In this document: piece after piece, positions 13,253 through 24,939 of the stretch
Layout of the letters: every line of letters starts with the position of its first letter
Position numbering within the stretch: the stretch's first letter is position 1
Origin: Zygaena filipendulae
Taxonomy: Eukaryota; Arthropoda; Insecta; Lepidoptera; Zygaenidae
Assembly: GCA_907165275.2 (NCBI GenBank)
Contig: OU015677.1
Span: 4,154,001 to 4,218,000, forward strand
Direction: 5' to 3'
Length of the DNA: 64,000 nucleotides
Notes under the pieces: model-generated
The model's input: the letters and a program-made list of their open reading frames with translations, nothing else
What the model was told of the DNA's origin: nothing
Database searches by the model: none
Made by a program: the position numbers and the translations under genes

Positions 13253-16200
13253 ATGTAAAGCAATAGGTCCCCCAGCGTATTGTCGTGCGAAAATGTTAAC
13301 CCTATGAAAAAAAAAAATGTAGTTTTTTTTTTTTGTTGTGAAAATTGAATTCGAAACGCGCAACAGGCCCCGGTCACGAATATACACAGCTGCGCGCAAG
13401 CATTATTAAGGGAGGTATAACGACGTTAGCTGTTACATTTAAGGGTTAAAATACGTAGACGAGACATTTTATTATATGTTTTCGTTCAAAAAAATCACAT
13501 GGCAAATTTGGAAATTAATCACTTTGTATATTTCGAAAAATAAATATTACTTAAAAGCGAGTACAAAATTTTTAGGCACGATAGAACATTTTTTTTCTTT
13601 AAAATTATTAAAAACTAATTTAAATATAACAGCCAAGCAGTGATAAAAATTGAAACAATGAGACGAAGGTCAAATAAACAGATTACCAATTTAAAAAAAA
13701 AAAACGCAAACATGCACAAGTTACGACTTATGACCAAAGTACAAAACCCTAATAATAGCATTTCTTTTTCTCATTCGCTCGTAACAACAATTTGATACAA
13801 CCCTGTATAAACAAGAAATTAATGTCGAAACCAATATATTCTATACATTTTCCAGAAAGAAATAAACGGAACATTACAAACTTAAAGCTTAATTTAGGTA
13901 CTTTTTAACTTAACCTAAGAAAACATTTAATATTGAACCATCTAGTTATTTTTTTCAAGTTTACTTTTCGTCTTACTTTCCAAACGCCAGTCATCTTTCA
14001 GTCAGTTTTTTACACGGCTGTTATCAACAAACAGACTGCCGATTTGAGCATTATCCGACTATTTTATATAAAAGAGACCAAGTAAAGGATACCTGCCATA
14101 AGACAACAAAGTACCCCTTCTAACATATGCAGTCTTTATTATATATTATGCTTTGTTAACTGCAAATTTGCTTTAATAGTCCGCTATTTTATAACCAATA
14201 GGTATGTGCTCATAAAATATTCTTTAGAAAACAATTTCGAGTCGCGTACAAAATGTAGTGTGGACTGTGGAATACACGGAGAAGCCGCGAAAAAACTGAG
14301 TACACGTCATGACAAGAGTGAAACTTCTCACATGATGGCACAGAGAGAACACAAAATCTCTTCAAGTACTTACAACCTTACATCAAAAATACATCCATTG
14401 AAACTTCAACCTTACACATTGCATGTCAAGTGGACATTACAATGATGGTGCTGAAGTTTTGATATAAGTTTAAAGAGATGACGGTAAGATGTAGAAACTT
14501 TAAATAAGCATGGTTCTCTCTCTCTCTGGCCAAGTACCTACTGATTTTCCGTCCTTTTTTTACTACAAAATCTATTGAAAGTCTGTAATAATTATCTAGC
14601 ATAAAACTACTCAAAGACTCCCAAAGACGATTTTCGAATATACAGACTTAACACTCAAAACATACAACACGATTGTTTGACATAATAGTAACTTAAATTA
14701 ATTATCTATTCAACAGTTTTTTTTAACGTTTCTATTTTAAACTATAATAATATAGAAAAGTATATTTTTTTCTAAACCTAATATTTTTATTTTTTAAGTA
14801 CTCTCGGAGACAAGTAAAATTGATATTCCCTTTTAAAATGGTAACAAAAAAAATGGCAACGATTTTGTTATATACCCTTAAACACTAAGTAAAAAGATTA
14901 CTTAAAAAAGAAATGTATGCATTAAAAATTTCTTTTTTTTTTATTTACACATTATTACAACAATAATAATTAGATATAACTTTTATGTGAATTTAATTTT
15001 TTTGAGCAAATTTTTTTTAAATATTTTTCTTTTATCTAGCAATACTAAATTTATTTTCAATCAACGCACAAACTATATAAAAATTAGAATTAAAAATAAA
15101 AACGTAACAATATTATTAAAGCTTCGAAAGGTAATGTTCGATTGATCATAATAAAATGACGTGACGTGAAATTATAATTATGTATAAAGTATAAAAATTA
15201 TAAATTCGTATGAAACCTATTCAATCTACCCTAATTATTATTATTATTTTTTTCAAGTTCAAAAATGTGGGCTTTGACTGGGATATGGAGGGTAGAGGTA
15301 AAGGAGCACTGCTGTCTCTGCGTTTGAAAATTAGAAAATTACGTTAAATTAAGGCATCAGTGTGTGTGAGAGGAAAGCGCTAAAAGTTATTATTTGGGTC
15401 CACCTAATTGAAGTTTTGTATACTGTAATGTGGAAACCAAAATTGAAAATTTTCACTTCAATCCGTCGACAACTGCCACGTTCATGCCACCCTTTGCCTA
15501 CACTAGCGCCATTCTGGATGGTTTTTAACTCCCGACGCAAAAACGACGGGGTGTTTAACACCCAGTTAGACGTGTCTGTGGAATGGTAGCTCCCGAACGG
15601 ATGAACCGATTTTGATGCGGTCTTCTTTGTTTGAAAGCCAGTTCGATCAAGATGGTTCTTAGCATTGTTGCATTAAAATCGATTTAGTAGTTTAGGAAAT
15701 ATTTGAGTATAACAAGCTATAGTATCCTTGGTTGGGGGATTTCACGGTTTTCTGACATTCCTGACATTTTTGAACTGCTGGACGCTTTTTCAACTTTTCC
15801 CCCATATGCTTATGAAATAGTTTTCCTACCTCTACCCTCCATAGACTGGGAGAAACTTTCGACGTTGTGACGGATTTTGTATTGGAAATCTTTTTAAAAT
15901 GACAATATTTATTCGTCAAACAAAAGTTTTAAGAAATCGACTCACAATTTTGTTTTAAATACGGGCAACGCTTTAGATGTTGTATAAGAGTTTCTCACAA
16001 TTTTCGACAACAGTGTGATGTAAAATTTACAATTTATCACTTAAAAATTCCAAAAATATCATTGTGATAATAATATATTATACCACTAGTTAAATATTAA
16101 AATGTGTATAAAAACATCTGTATATATATGTATGTATATATTATAATGTAATAAAATATTAATTTATCGTGTTATATTAACTACTAATGTATATTAATAT

Positions 16201-16465
16201 GTCTTAAGCATATAAATAAGTAGCACTACTGTGTATAAGCCTCTTTAAGCTCGATAGTACATAAATCTATATGAACACGTTCACAAAGCTATGATAAAAA
16301 TGCCAAATGTCACAAAATTTTAGAAAATTGTGTAGATATATTATATTTCGTTAAAATACATAATACATATTATTTATATAGTCCTATATTATTAAAATTC
16401 GTATTTTTTATGATATACTTTAAACATACAAAGCGCGTTAATTTTATATAAAAACAGTAGGTATA

Positions 16466-16814
16466 CAACGTGTTAATGAATTAACTGAAAACTAGAAAGT
16501 AGTTTGCTCAGAATCAACTAGCGAATTGATTGCACTATGTGTTTTAATATAGGTTATATTTTTTCATTTCTATTAGCCCATTTCTAAATTATTTAAAATA
16601 CAATATTTTGCGCGTACGCCGCCCGCAGCAAAAAAAATCGAACCGGTAGGCGCGGGCGTGGTGCTTGGAATTTCGTAGATAGGTCACCTCCAAACTAATG
16701 TTGAATAACTTTTAAAGTATAAATTTTTTCAACACAAAATATATTTTAACCATATTATTGTTTATTTTTTTAAATGGGGTGTATCAGGTTTTCAGTTAAT
16801 TCATTAACACGTTG
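16466..16814. mobile_element. MITE with perfect 27-bp terminal inverted repeats
   Basis: CAACGTGTTAATGAATTAAC starts the left terminus (16466-16492); its exact reverse complement fills 16788-16814. Both sides are flanked by TATA (16462-16465 and 16815-16818), a plausible target duplication (TA or TATA). The 349-bp element has a GC-rich core near 16610-16670 and no ORF. Confidence 0.8.
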
Positions 16815-18430
16815 TATAAGTATCATTTTGTAGGTATATGAGTATCATAAATATAATATATACACGGTGGAAATGCGAATTCGATTTTCTTCCTAAAAAT
16901 ATTTTATTCCTAAATATATTTTATGTAAAAAAAAACATAACATTAATTTCTGATGTAACTATCCAATAATTTTTCTCATGAAAACTCAGGACGCCAGAAA
17001 CAGACGCGCTGATAAATAAATTCATACCTAAGTGTAATTCAACACACCTTTCCTTTGTATGGTCGCCGACGTGCCGACGAATATATGTATAAAGTTCATT
17101 GAACGAATGAAGCATTGAGAGCCTAAATATGTCGCTTGTTTAATTTTTTTTTATATAATAATAATAGTGTGATGTCCATATTATGAAATGTTAATGTCAT
17201 TGGCAGTGATAATCCACCCTAATGCGTTCAGTCACTTATTTTGTACCCCCTAGATTATTTTATTTTTTTCAATATAGTATAGACAGTAGACACTGCATAT
17301 TTAGTTATATTGTACGTATAGGTACGTGTCTGTTATAGATCTTTAAATTATTAATAAAAATGAATAAACAACCTGTATATGTATAATAAATCATAACAAA
17401 AAATATTTATGGATGTTTTTTATATTTTAATTTCATAGTAGATATCTAAATTAAAAATCTCTTGACCTTATCCGGTTGAATGTAATGGACATCATCTATT
17501 CAGCAATTCTAGCCAAACGATATCTCAATTTAACTCTATGCCGTTATAAAAAATACCCTGTATACGTTACCCACCCATAGTAAAATCTCGTACATAAACA
17601 CGAATCAAGTCTATAAGCAAGTTAAGAAATTTTAAGCTTAATCAAGCTAGGCCACGTTTGGAAAAAAATTCTAAGATATTTTTTTTATTTTCAACAATTT
17701 TTGAATGTGAACAATTTGACATCCATAGTCTTTGCCTACTTTTCTAGGGGCTACGAGTTCTATGTGTATAAAAATAATAATTTTAAATATGTATGTATAA
17801 TGTGATAATATCTTATGAACCTAATTTGTACAGTATGTACAGAAAAATACTTTGTATATGTTTAGTTTTAGTAGTAATTTTTGTGTATGAATAGTACGTG
17901 TGATTAGTTAATGTATTGTAATGTGTTCTAAGTAAGATTTAAAAGCAGTTGAACTTATGTAAAAAAAAAACAACATTTGGAATCTTAACTATGAAAAAGA
18001 AAATATATCAAAATCATGGTTGAATGCTCTCGATAACAAAATGATGGAATTCCCAAAATGTGATAAATAGGAATAACAAACCCTATTTTTAAAGTCATAA
18101 CGATCAATATATAATAATTAATAAATATATTTTATACGTCAAGTATAATAAATTATATAATAGGAAATTCTCACAACTTTCAACCGATGTAAATATTATT
18201 TTTACAGAGAAAAAAATAATCGAACGCAATTCATTTCAAATTACGAGAAAGGAAGACGATTTTATACATACTTATAAAGAAAAAATATAAAAATATATTA
18301 TTAAAATATTTTTTTAGCTTCAGTCATGCTCAAAAGAACCGACGAGACGTGCCTAAACTTTCTCATAGATTAAATTTCAAGCGACGATACATACAATAGA
18401 AGTTTTTTTTTTAGTTCCACTAGGGCTTGG
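16815..18430. other. Repeat-poor AT-rich region, part 2
   Basis: Continues the repeat-poor stretch. On the plus strand it carries several TGTATATA/TGTAAATA-like words and AATAAA hexamers (for example near 17350-17390), as a 3' UTR might, but no coding exon connects to it. Confidence 0.3.
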
Positions 18431-18760
18431 GAGATTACGTTGACGCTATATGGCGGTCGTATTGCAGCTGTGATAAGTGTTGTCTTTACATTTTTTATTA
18501 AAGAGCAAATATTATTTTAAAACTGAATTTTCTTTGCTCTCTCGGCAACAAGTAGATAACGGATTTATTGACGTCTTTCTACGATGTATATTTGTATTTA
18601 TTTATTTATTACTACTGGCCAGAGATAATCTGAATAAATTACCATATTTCGAATTTGGAATTAGTTTTATTTTTATTTTATTTTTCATCGTCAGACTGGA
18701 CCCGACACTGGATATGGCGCCATTCACCCCGCAATATTACGACCGCTATATAACTACATT
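18430..18760. repeat. Inverted repeat pair around ATAGCGGTCGTA
   Basis: CTATATGGCGGTCGTATTGC near 18447 and GCAATATTACGACCGCTATA near 18732 are imperfect reverse complements bracketing about 280 bp. The long plus frame here starts at GTG and is not supported. Confidence 0.45.
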
Positions 18761-19670
18761 AAGGTGGCGCGCCACCATATTACGCAGCCTCTCAGCCGAT
18801 AGAGGCCGCGGGCGGCGCCATAAAAGTGTTTTCTCAATTTACAGAGAATCGCAAGCTAAAAGATAGATTTTGATGATAAATGCGACAGGATGAGTGTTTA
18901 ATACATCTTTCATTTAAAATTTTTATATGGTCTTACGCGCATTATTATCCTTTAACTACAAGAAAATTAGGAATAACCGCCCGAAACGTAGTCACACACA
19001 CATGCAAATCGATTAGTATTAGCCGAATCTGATTCTGAATTTGACTTATTATGTTTGAGTCTCGTTGGCGCTGTGGTGTAATACGTCTCTTTTTGTAAAT
19101 AATGAATCGTGAAAATCTCGTGTTCAAATCTAAGATTGCGATTCCACTTTTTGTAACTAATTTTCTCAAATTTGTTTATTTATACTTATTTATAGATCTA
19201 CAAACGATTTATTTTTCGTTCTTTTTTGGAATTTTATTTTAATTCCAAAAAAGAAAATTTAAAGGATATAGAACTAGAATCTAAGAAAATGTAAAGATGG
19301 ATAAAGCTAAATAAAAATATTGGACTTATTTTCAATACAACCTTTCCCTGCAGGTTACACACGTACCTATTTGCGTAAATTTGGGACTGAAAATAATTTT
19401 GGGTATAAAAAGAACTCTAGGTCCTAATCTAAATTTCAAGATTTCGGGATTTACTTGGTGATAAAAAAATTGAAATCTTTCCGACACTATGACCACAATA
19501 CCATCATCTTTATATTTCAGCAGTCTATGTGATTTACGTCATCAACTAGGATGTTTTTAATTTTAGAAAAAATCAATCATAGAAAATCCAAAACTAAATA
19601 GAATCGCAGTTCAACTCAAAACCTGAATGATTCGTGATAACTTTACAAAAAAAGTACATAATTCCACAAA
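18761..19670. other. AT-rich intergenic DNA
   Basis: GC-rich patch at 18760-18830 (AGAGGCCGCGGGCGGCGCC); the rest is AT-rich with no recognised gene. Confidence 0.35.
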
Positions 19671-19674
19671 GACA

Positions 19675-20005
19675 CTGACATTACAATCCCTACTAAATAC
19701 TAATAATATTATAAATGCGAAAGTAACACTGTCTATCTGCCTGTCTGTTACGTCAATGGCTCAACGGATCATCACGAAATTTTGCATACACGTTGTCAGG
19801 GGTACAGAAAAGGACATAGGGTACTTTATATGCTGGAATTCCCACGGGAACTCCAAAATTAACACCGGTGAAATCTAATGAGATTTTGCATATACGTTGT
19901 CAGGGGTAAGAGAAGGTACCCTATATGCATAGGGTACTTTGTATCCCGGAATTCCTGCGGGATCTCCGAAATTGCCACGGGTGAAACCGCGGGGAACAGC
20001 TAGTA
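19675..20005 (+). mobile_element. Helitron-like element with duplicated 3' half
   Basis: Starts TCCCTACTAAATACTAATAA and ends AACCGCGGGGAACAGCTAGT. The segment from TTTTGCATA(T/C)ACGTTGTCAGGG to the hairpin occurs twice (19780-19876 and 19882-20004). Confidence 0.65.
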
Positions 20006-20264
20006 CTCATATAAACCGAGATTTGAATCGTAATTCTAAAAGGATTAGAGCCAGACGTTAGTACGCATAGTGGTTATATACTCTTTGGTCAAGCCACTCA
20101 ACCTATATACATACCGCTTGGTGTTATTACACGAAAAAAAAACATAAACGCATTCTGCCGTTGTTCCATTTCAAAATTTAAATTTTGTCATCTCGTGATA
20201 ATAATATTTTATATTTTATTGAGTTTCATCAGTAGGTACGTTGAGTTTGTAAAGTATTTTATAT

Positions 20265-20610
20265 TCTACTAGCTGTGTCCCGCGGTTACACCCGCGTGAA
20301 ACATTTTTATAAAATTAACAACTGATACTGGAGGATACTGTAGTTTCTTTTGAGTGAAGTATTTAAAAAAACTGGTTCTTTACTTTTTTATAATAACACT
20401 AGCTATTTTTCATAATATACCTAGAAATTAGCGCGGTTTCACCCACGCTAATTTCAGAGTTTCTGCGGGAATTCCGGGATAAAAACTACCGTGTCCTTCT
20501 CTGTGCCCCTACTAATAAAGTGTATGCAAAATTTCTAGATAATCGGTTGAGTAATAAACCGTAACATACAAACAAACAAACTCATATTCGCATTTCTAAT
20601 AATAAGTTTA
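20265..20610 (-). mobile_element. Two Helitron-like fragments
   Basis: Ends at 20270 (CTAGCTGTGTCCCGCGGTTA) and about 20400, with the interior core and the CGCATTTCTAATAATAAG 5' end near 20590-20608. Confidence 0.55.
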
Positions 20611-21744
20611 TCTAGAAGTGTGCATAATGTATATTATGAAAAAGCAGTTTAGATTTGAAATCGTAAACAAAAGCATAAAAAATGACAGATAATAAAAAAA
20701 ATTATCTATACTTCTAAACTATAATAAAAGAGTAGAATCCGCGATTCTGTACATTGAATATTTTTACCTAAAATGGAGAGGGGTGATAAAAGAAGAGTAA
20801 CCAAGCACAAAAAAAAAGTTTTTGAAATTCTTTTCTGTCTGTCTGTCTGTTTGTTCGCCATAATCTCCAAATCAACTGAACAGATTGTCATGCGGTTTTC
20901 ACAGGTAGATTAAGCTTAGCCTGTAGCTACATAATATAGGCTTTGTTTCATTCAAATCGGATATCGGGAAAAAAAGTTATTACACAAAAACTTTTCACGC
21001 GGGTGAAACCGCAGGGCACAGTTAGTCATATAATATTGAGACTTCTTCGGAAGTTGTTCTAACCACTGGACCATTATCGTATAGTTCCTCCTGCCGAAAA
21101 AATTGTATGCATTCAGCCGTCGCGCGTCATTTGAATATATTGATCTTCTTTTATTTAGTTTCGTCAAAGCGTGCGTTGGGAAGATAGATTTATTATAATA
21201 TTGTATTATTTGTAAAATATAAATATTTTACTGGCAGTTGATCCTGCCGCGGTTTTGCTCGCGTCAGTTTTTATTTTTATTTTATTTTTTTATTACAAAA
21301 TCAAGGAAATAATAAATAATAATGAGTGAACAGTTACATCATTTGGAAAAAATTATAAAAATAAAGTCTTTATTATACAGGGTGTAACGTTACGAGGGTA
21401 TTTTTTTTGTAAAAAGGCATTCAATATTCGATTCTCGTCTCTAATAGTTGACTAAAAAAAATTTGGAGAAAAAACTTACTGAAAAAACCATGTGAGTGTC
21501 GTGTCGTGCTCCGCTCGTATTGGTCATAGCGTGATGTTATAGCCTATGGCCGTCCTCAATAAATGACTATCTAACACGGAAATAATTTTTCAATTCGATC
21601 TAGTAGTTCCTGAGATTAGTACGTTCAACCAAACAAGCAAACAAACTCTTCAGCTTTGTCATTAGTACCTATAAATTAACAAATACAAAGTAGGTATATG
21701 AATAGGTAATAGTAAAAAATATTATAAGCTTTTGAAAATTACTT
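20611..21744. other. AT-rich intergenic DNA with repeat scraps
   Basis: Contains a (GTCT)n-like microsatellite at about 20835-20850 and a Helitron-type hairpin end at 20998-21028. No gene recognised. Confidence 0.35.
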
Positions 21745-22140
21745 CACCTGATCACATAGATATCACGAAAAGATGAAGTTTGACCTACCAACACGATGAG
21801 TCTGTAACTTGCAGTTTCGGAGATATGAGCTGTCGAAAATTTGACCATGTGATCACATAGATATCACAAAACATGAAGTTTGAGTACCAACGTGATATGA
21901 CTGCGTCCTATAGTTTCGGAGTTATAAGTGTTCAAAAATTTTGTCACGTGAACACATAGATACCACGAAAACATGAAGTACAGCAACATGATGGGGTTGT
22001 CTCATACTAGTTTCGAGGGTATGAGCTTTACAAAAAAAAATTTTTTTTGAAGATATTAAAAATTTGATCACGTGGTCACATAGACACAATAAAAATATGA
22101 AGTTGTACCAACATTATATGGCTGCGTGTCATTGCTGATT
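21745..22140 (+). repeat. Degenerate tandem repeat, four units of about 100-125 bp
   Basis: GATCACATAGATATCAC followed by AAACATGAAGTT and then GTTTCGGAG recurs with anchors near 21750, 21851, 21949 and 22075. Units are clearly related but diverged. Confidence 0.75.
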
Positions 22141-22689
22141 GCATCGAAGATAAAAGTTAAATTACCCTGGGCCGTGGTGAGATACAACCATTCGAAAATA
22201 TGGTCTCTCTCTTTTACGCATCGAGAAAACAAGAAAGAGATAGCAAGAATTTATGCAACACAAAAATATAAAATACTTGTACGGGCTACCTGTAGCTTAT
22301 AAGGTATACCTACTTGTACGGGACTCAAAACAAAATGTAGTTATGCCTTCGCTTCGGCTACTAAATACCTACCAACTACATCAGTAATATGTATATTCCA
22401 AATTCAATTCTAAATTATCCCGGTAGGTAAAATTGTCAAAACTCACGGCTCAACGCCGCGACACCTTTCGATCCTTTTGGAACTCACTACAAACTACTGC
22501 ATTCGGGGGACTTGTCAGTCTACAGCCAAACCACAGCTGTTTATAGACCGGCCCGCCATTTTCGTACACATATACTGTATACGCTCTCACACAAGTAAGA
22601 GATTCGACCAAAATTTAATATTTTTGAAATGCTTATAATTATGTTATTTGTTCACTATCTGCAAAGATTTGAGACTTATGCGGCATCGA
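22141..22689. other. Intergenic sequence downstream of CycT
   Basis: No gene seen. A GC-rich patch near 22440-22560 has no frame or repeat identity that I recognise. Confidence 0.3.
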
Positions 22690-23053
22690 AACAAGTAGAA
22701 GTATTTTATTAAATAAAGTCTAATAAATAAAAATAGCCGTAGTGCAAGAAAACTCGGTAGGCAATTTGTATGAAAACTAGCCCTAACACCCGCACCTTAA
22801 ACGCGAATCCCGCATTTATAACGGGAGCAGTCAATAGATCGTTTCGTTACAAAAAACACGTACCGAGCTCACACTTTTACATTCGCACACTTATTCACAA
22901 ACGCATATAGTACCTACTAGTAACTGAATCTGAAGGTTTGAACTTATTAAAATCCAGTTGGCCACGATACGATTGACGTAACTGGGCACGTACTATTCGG
23001 CTACTCCCGTTAAAATGCACTAAGTCGTAATCCTAGACATTGTTTCAGTGATT
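22690..23053 (-). other. CycT: Likely CycT 3' UTR and poly(A) signal
   Basis: The first AATAAA on the minus strand after the CycT stop lies at 22710-22705, with AT-rich sequence after it. No splice site or ORF intervenes. The cleavage position is inferred and longer isoforms are possible. Confidence 0.45.
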
Positions 23054-24939
23054 TCACTCCGGGGGCGGCGGGGGCACGCGCGGGGGCGGCATCGCCGGCA
23101 GGGGCGGCTGTTGCGGCTGCGGATGCGGCTGGGGCTGCGGCTGCGGCTGCGGATGCGGATGCATCGGCCCGTACGGCACCCCGTACATGTAGCCGTGCAT
23201 GTCCACGTACCCGTACATGGGCGGCGGGGGCATCATGTAGTAGGGCGGCGGCGGGGGGCGGTACGCGCGGGGCGGCGGCCGCGGGTGCCGCAGCAGCGGG
23301 CGCGGCGGCGGCGGCGCGGCGCGGGGCTGCGGGGGCGGGGGCGGGGGCGGGTGGGGGGGCCGGCTCACCTTGTGCGGGGGCGGCGCTCCGTTGTGGCGCG
23401 GCGCCTTGGGGGGCGGCGCGCCCTCGGCGGGGGGCGCGGGCCGCTTGCGCGACGCGTCGAGCACCTCCTTGGAGATTTTGATCTTGAGGCTGGCGGCGGG
23501 CGGCGGCGGCGGCGCGGCGAGCCGCTCCTTCGGTATCTTGATCTTGAGCGCCGCCGGGCTCGTGGCGAGCTTGTCGCGCGGGATCGTGATCCGCAGCGCG
23601 TCCGGCTGCGCGTCGCCGCCGGCCGGCGCGGGCGCCGCCGCCGTCGCCGCCACCGGGGGACTGGACTCTTTCTTTCTGTCCTTGTCTTTTTTGTGCTTCT
23701 TGCGCTCGTCGCGCGACTTGTCGCGGTCTCTGTGCTTGTGTTTCTCCTTCTTCTTTTTCTCCTTCTTGTGTTTCTCTTTCTCGGGCGCGAGGCCGGGCGC
23801 CGGCTCCGGCTGCGGTGGGGGGGCGACGGCAGCGGCGGGCGCATGGGCGGGCGGGGCGGCGACGGCGGGCGGCGGGGCGGGCGTGGCGGCGGGCGGGTCG
23901 GGCGGGGGCGGGTCGCGCGGCGGCGAGCGGCGCTCCGTGGCGACGGTGATGGGCGAGGGGCGCGCGAGGCTCTCCTTGAGCAGGTTGGAGACGAGCGCGG
24001 GGTCCGTCTCGATGCCGTTGAGCGCGCGCGGCGCGGCGCCCTCCGCGCGGCGGTCGGCCCGCGACGCCCGCGCGGCGGCGGCGCGCTGCGAGTCGCGCAC
24101 CACGTGCTCGTAGCCGGGCGTCTCGTCCAGCTTCTTCACCACCGGCACCAGCTCCGGCTCAGAGTTGGAGCGCGAGCGCGGCCGCTTCGCCGCCTCGCGC
24201 CGGTCGCGCGGCTCGGGCGGCGGCGAGCACGCGAACGGCGACACCGGCGGGGGCAGCTCGTGCCCGCCCATCACCCCGACGTGCTCCAGGCGATGCTTCG
24301 TGCTCTTGTGCGAGGGCGGCGGCCGCGCATCGAGCGACGGCGGCGGTTGGTGGGGGGGCGCGGGCGCGGCGGGGGCGGGCGCGGGCGCGGCGACCGGCGG
24401 CGCGGCGCGCGGCGCCCGCGGGGGCTGCGCGGCGGGGTGGGGCGGCGGCACGCGGCGCGCGGCCGCCTGCGGCGCGGTCGCGTTGTCCGGCGAGAACAGC
24501 GAGGGGGGGCGCGTGCGCTGCGGCGGCGCGTCCGGCGGGGCGGCGGCGGGTGGGGGCGCGGGGGCGGCGGCGGCGGTGGGGGCGGCGGCGGGGGCGGGGG
24601 CGGCGGGCGGCCGGTGGCGGTGGTCGTGCGGCGGCTTGTGGTGCGGCGGCTTGGCGCCGGGCCAGCCGTGCGGCTTGTGGTGGTGCGCGGCGGGGCGCTG
24701 GTGGGACGGCGGCGGCAGGGCGCCGGCCGCGCGGGGAGGCGGCGCGCCGGGCCGGGGCTGCGCCTGCGGCTGCGCCTGCTGCCTCCTCTCGCGCTCCTCG
24801 CGCTCGCGCTTCTCGCGATACGCGTTGAACTCTATCTTCTGCGGCGGCTGCGCGCCCGGCGCCGGCGCCGGCGCCCCGGACCCAGAGGGTACGTACCCGC
24901 CCACCGCCGGTTGCTGCCGGCGGCGTTCGCGTTCGTACT
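23054..24939 (-). CDS. CycT: CycT coding exon 8, GC-rich low-complexity tail and stop
   Basis: ATCGCAG acceptor. Encodes residues 293-920, about two thirds of the protein, with no intron. Base composition changes abruptly to very high GC against AT-rich flanks. Codons are almost all G/C-ending, and Ala, Pro, Arg and Lys dominate. The sequence has long runs of Ala-Pro, a His/Lys/Asp/Arg-rich block, three LKIKI-type modules and a C-terminal Gln-Pro repeat. Because stops are rare at this composition, long shadow frames exist on both strands; the minus frame is real because it continues the cyclin T frame and keeps family features. Confidence 0.92.

Larger units (their letters stand above)
8456..16465. 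other. Long repeat-poor AT-rich region, part 1
   Basis: About 8 kb with almost no copies of the Helitron-like or MITE families that crowd the rest of the window (a degenerate Helitron-like piece is at 8945-9100, and one generic repeat at about 15520-15660). Many homopolymer A/T runs. GC-rich islets lie at 11930-12190, 12197-12553 and 13190-13400. No multi-exon gene could be read. It may contain a long 3' UTR or a non-coding transcript. Confidence 0.4.

Noticed and set aside
18477..18866. 129-codon plus frame
   Set aside because: Begins at GTG, has no usable ATG context, and spans an inverted repeat; no recognisable protein.
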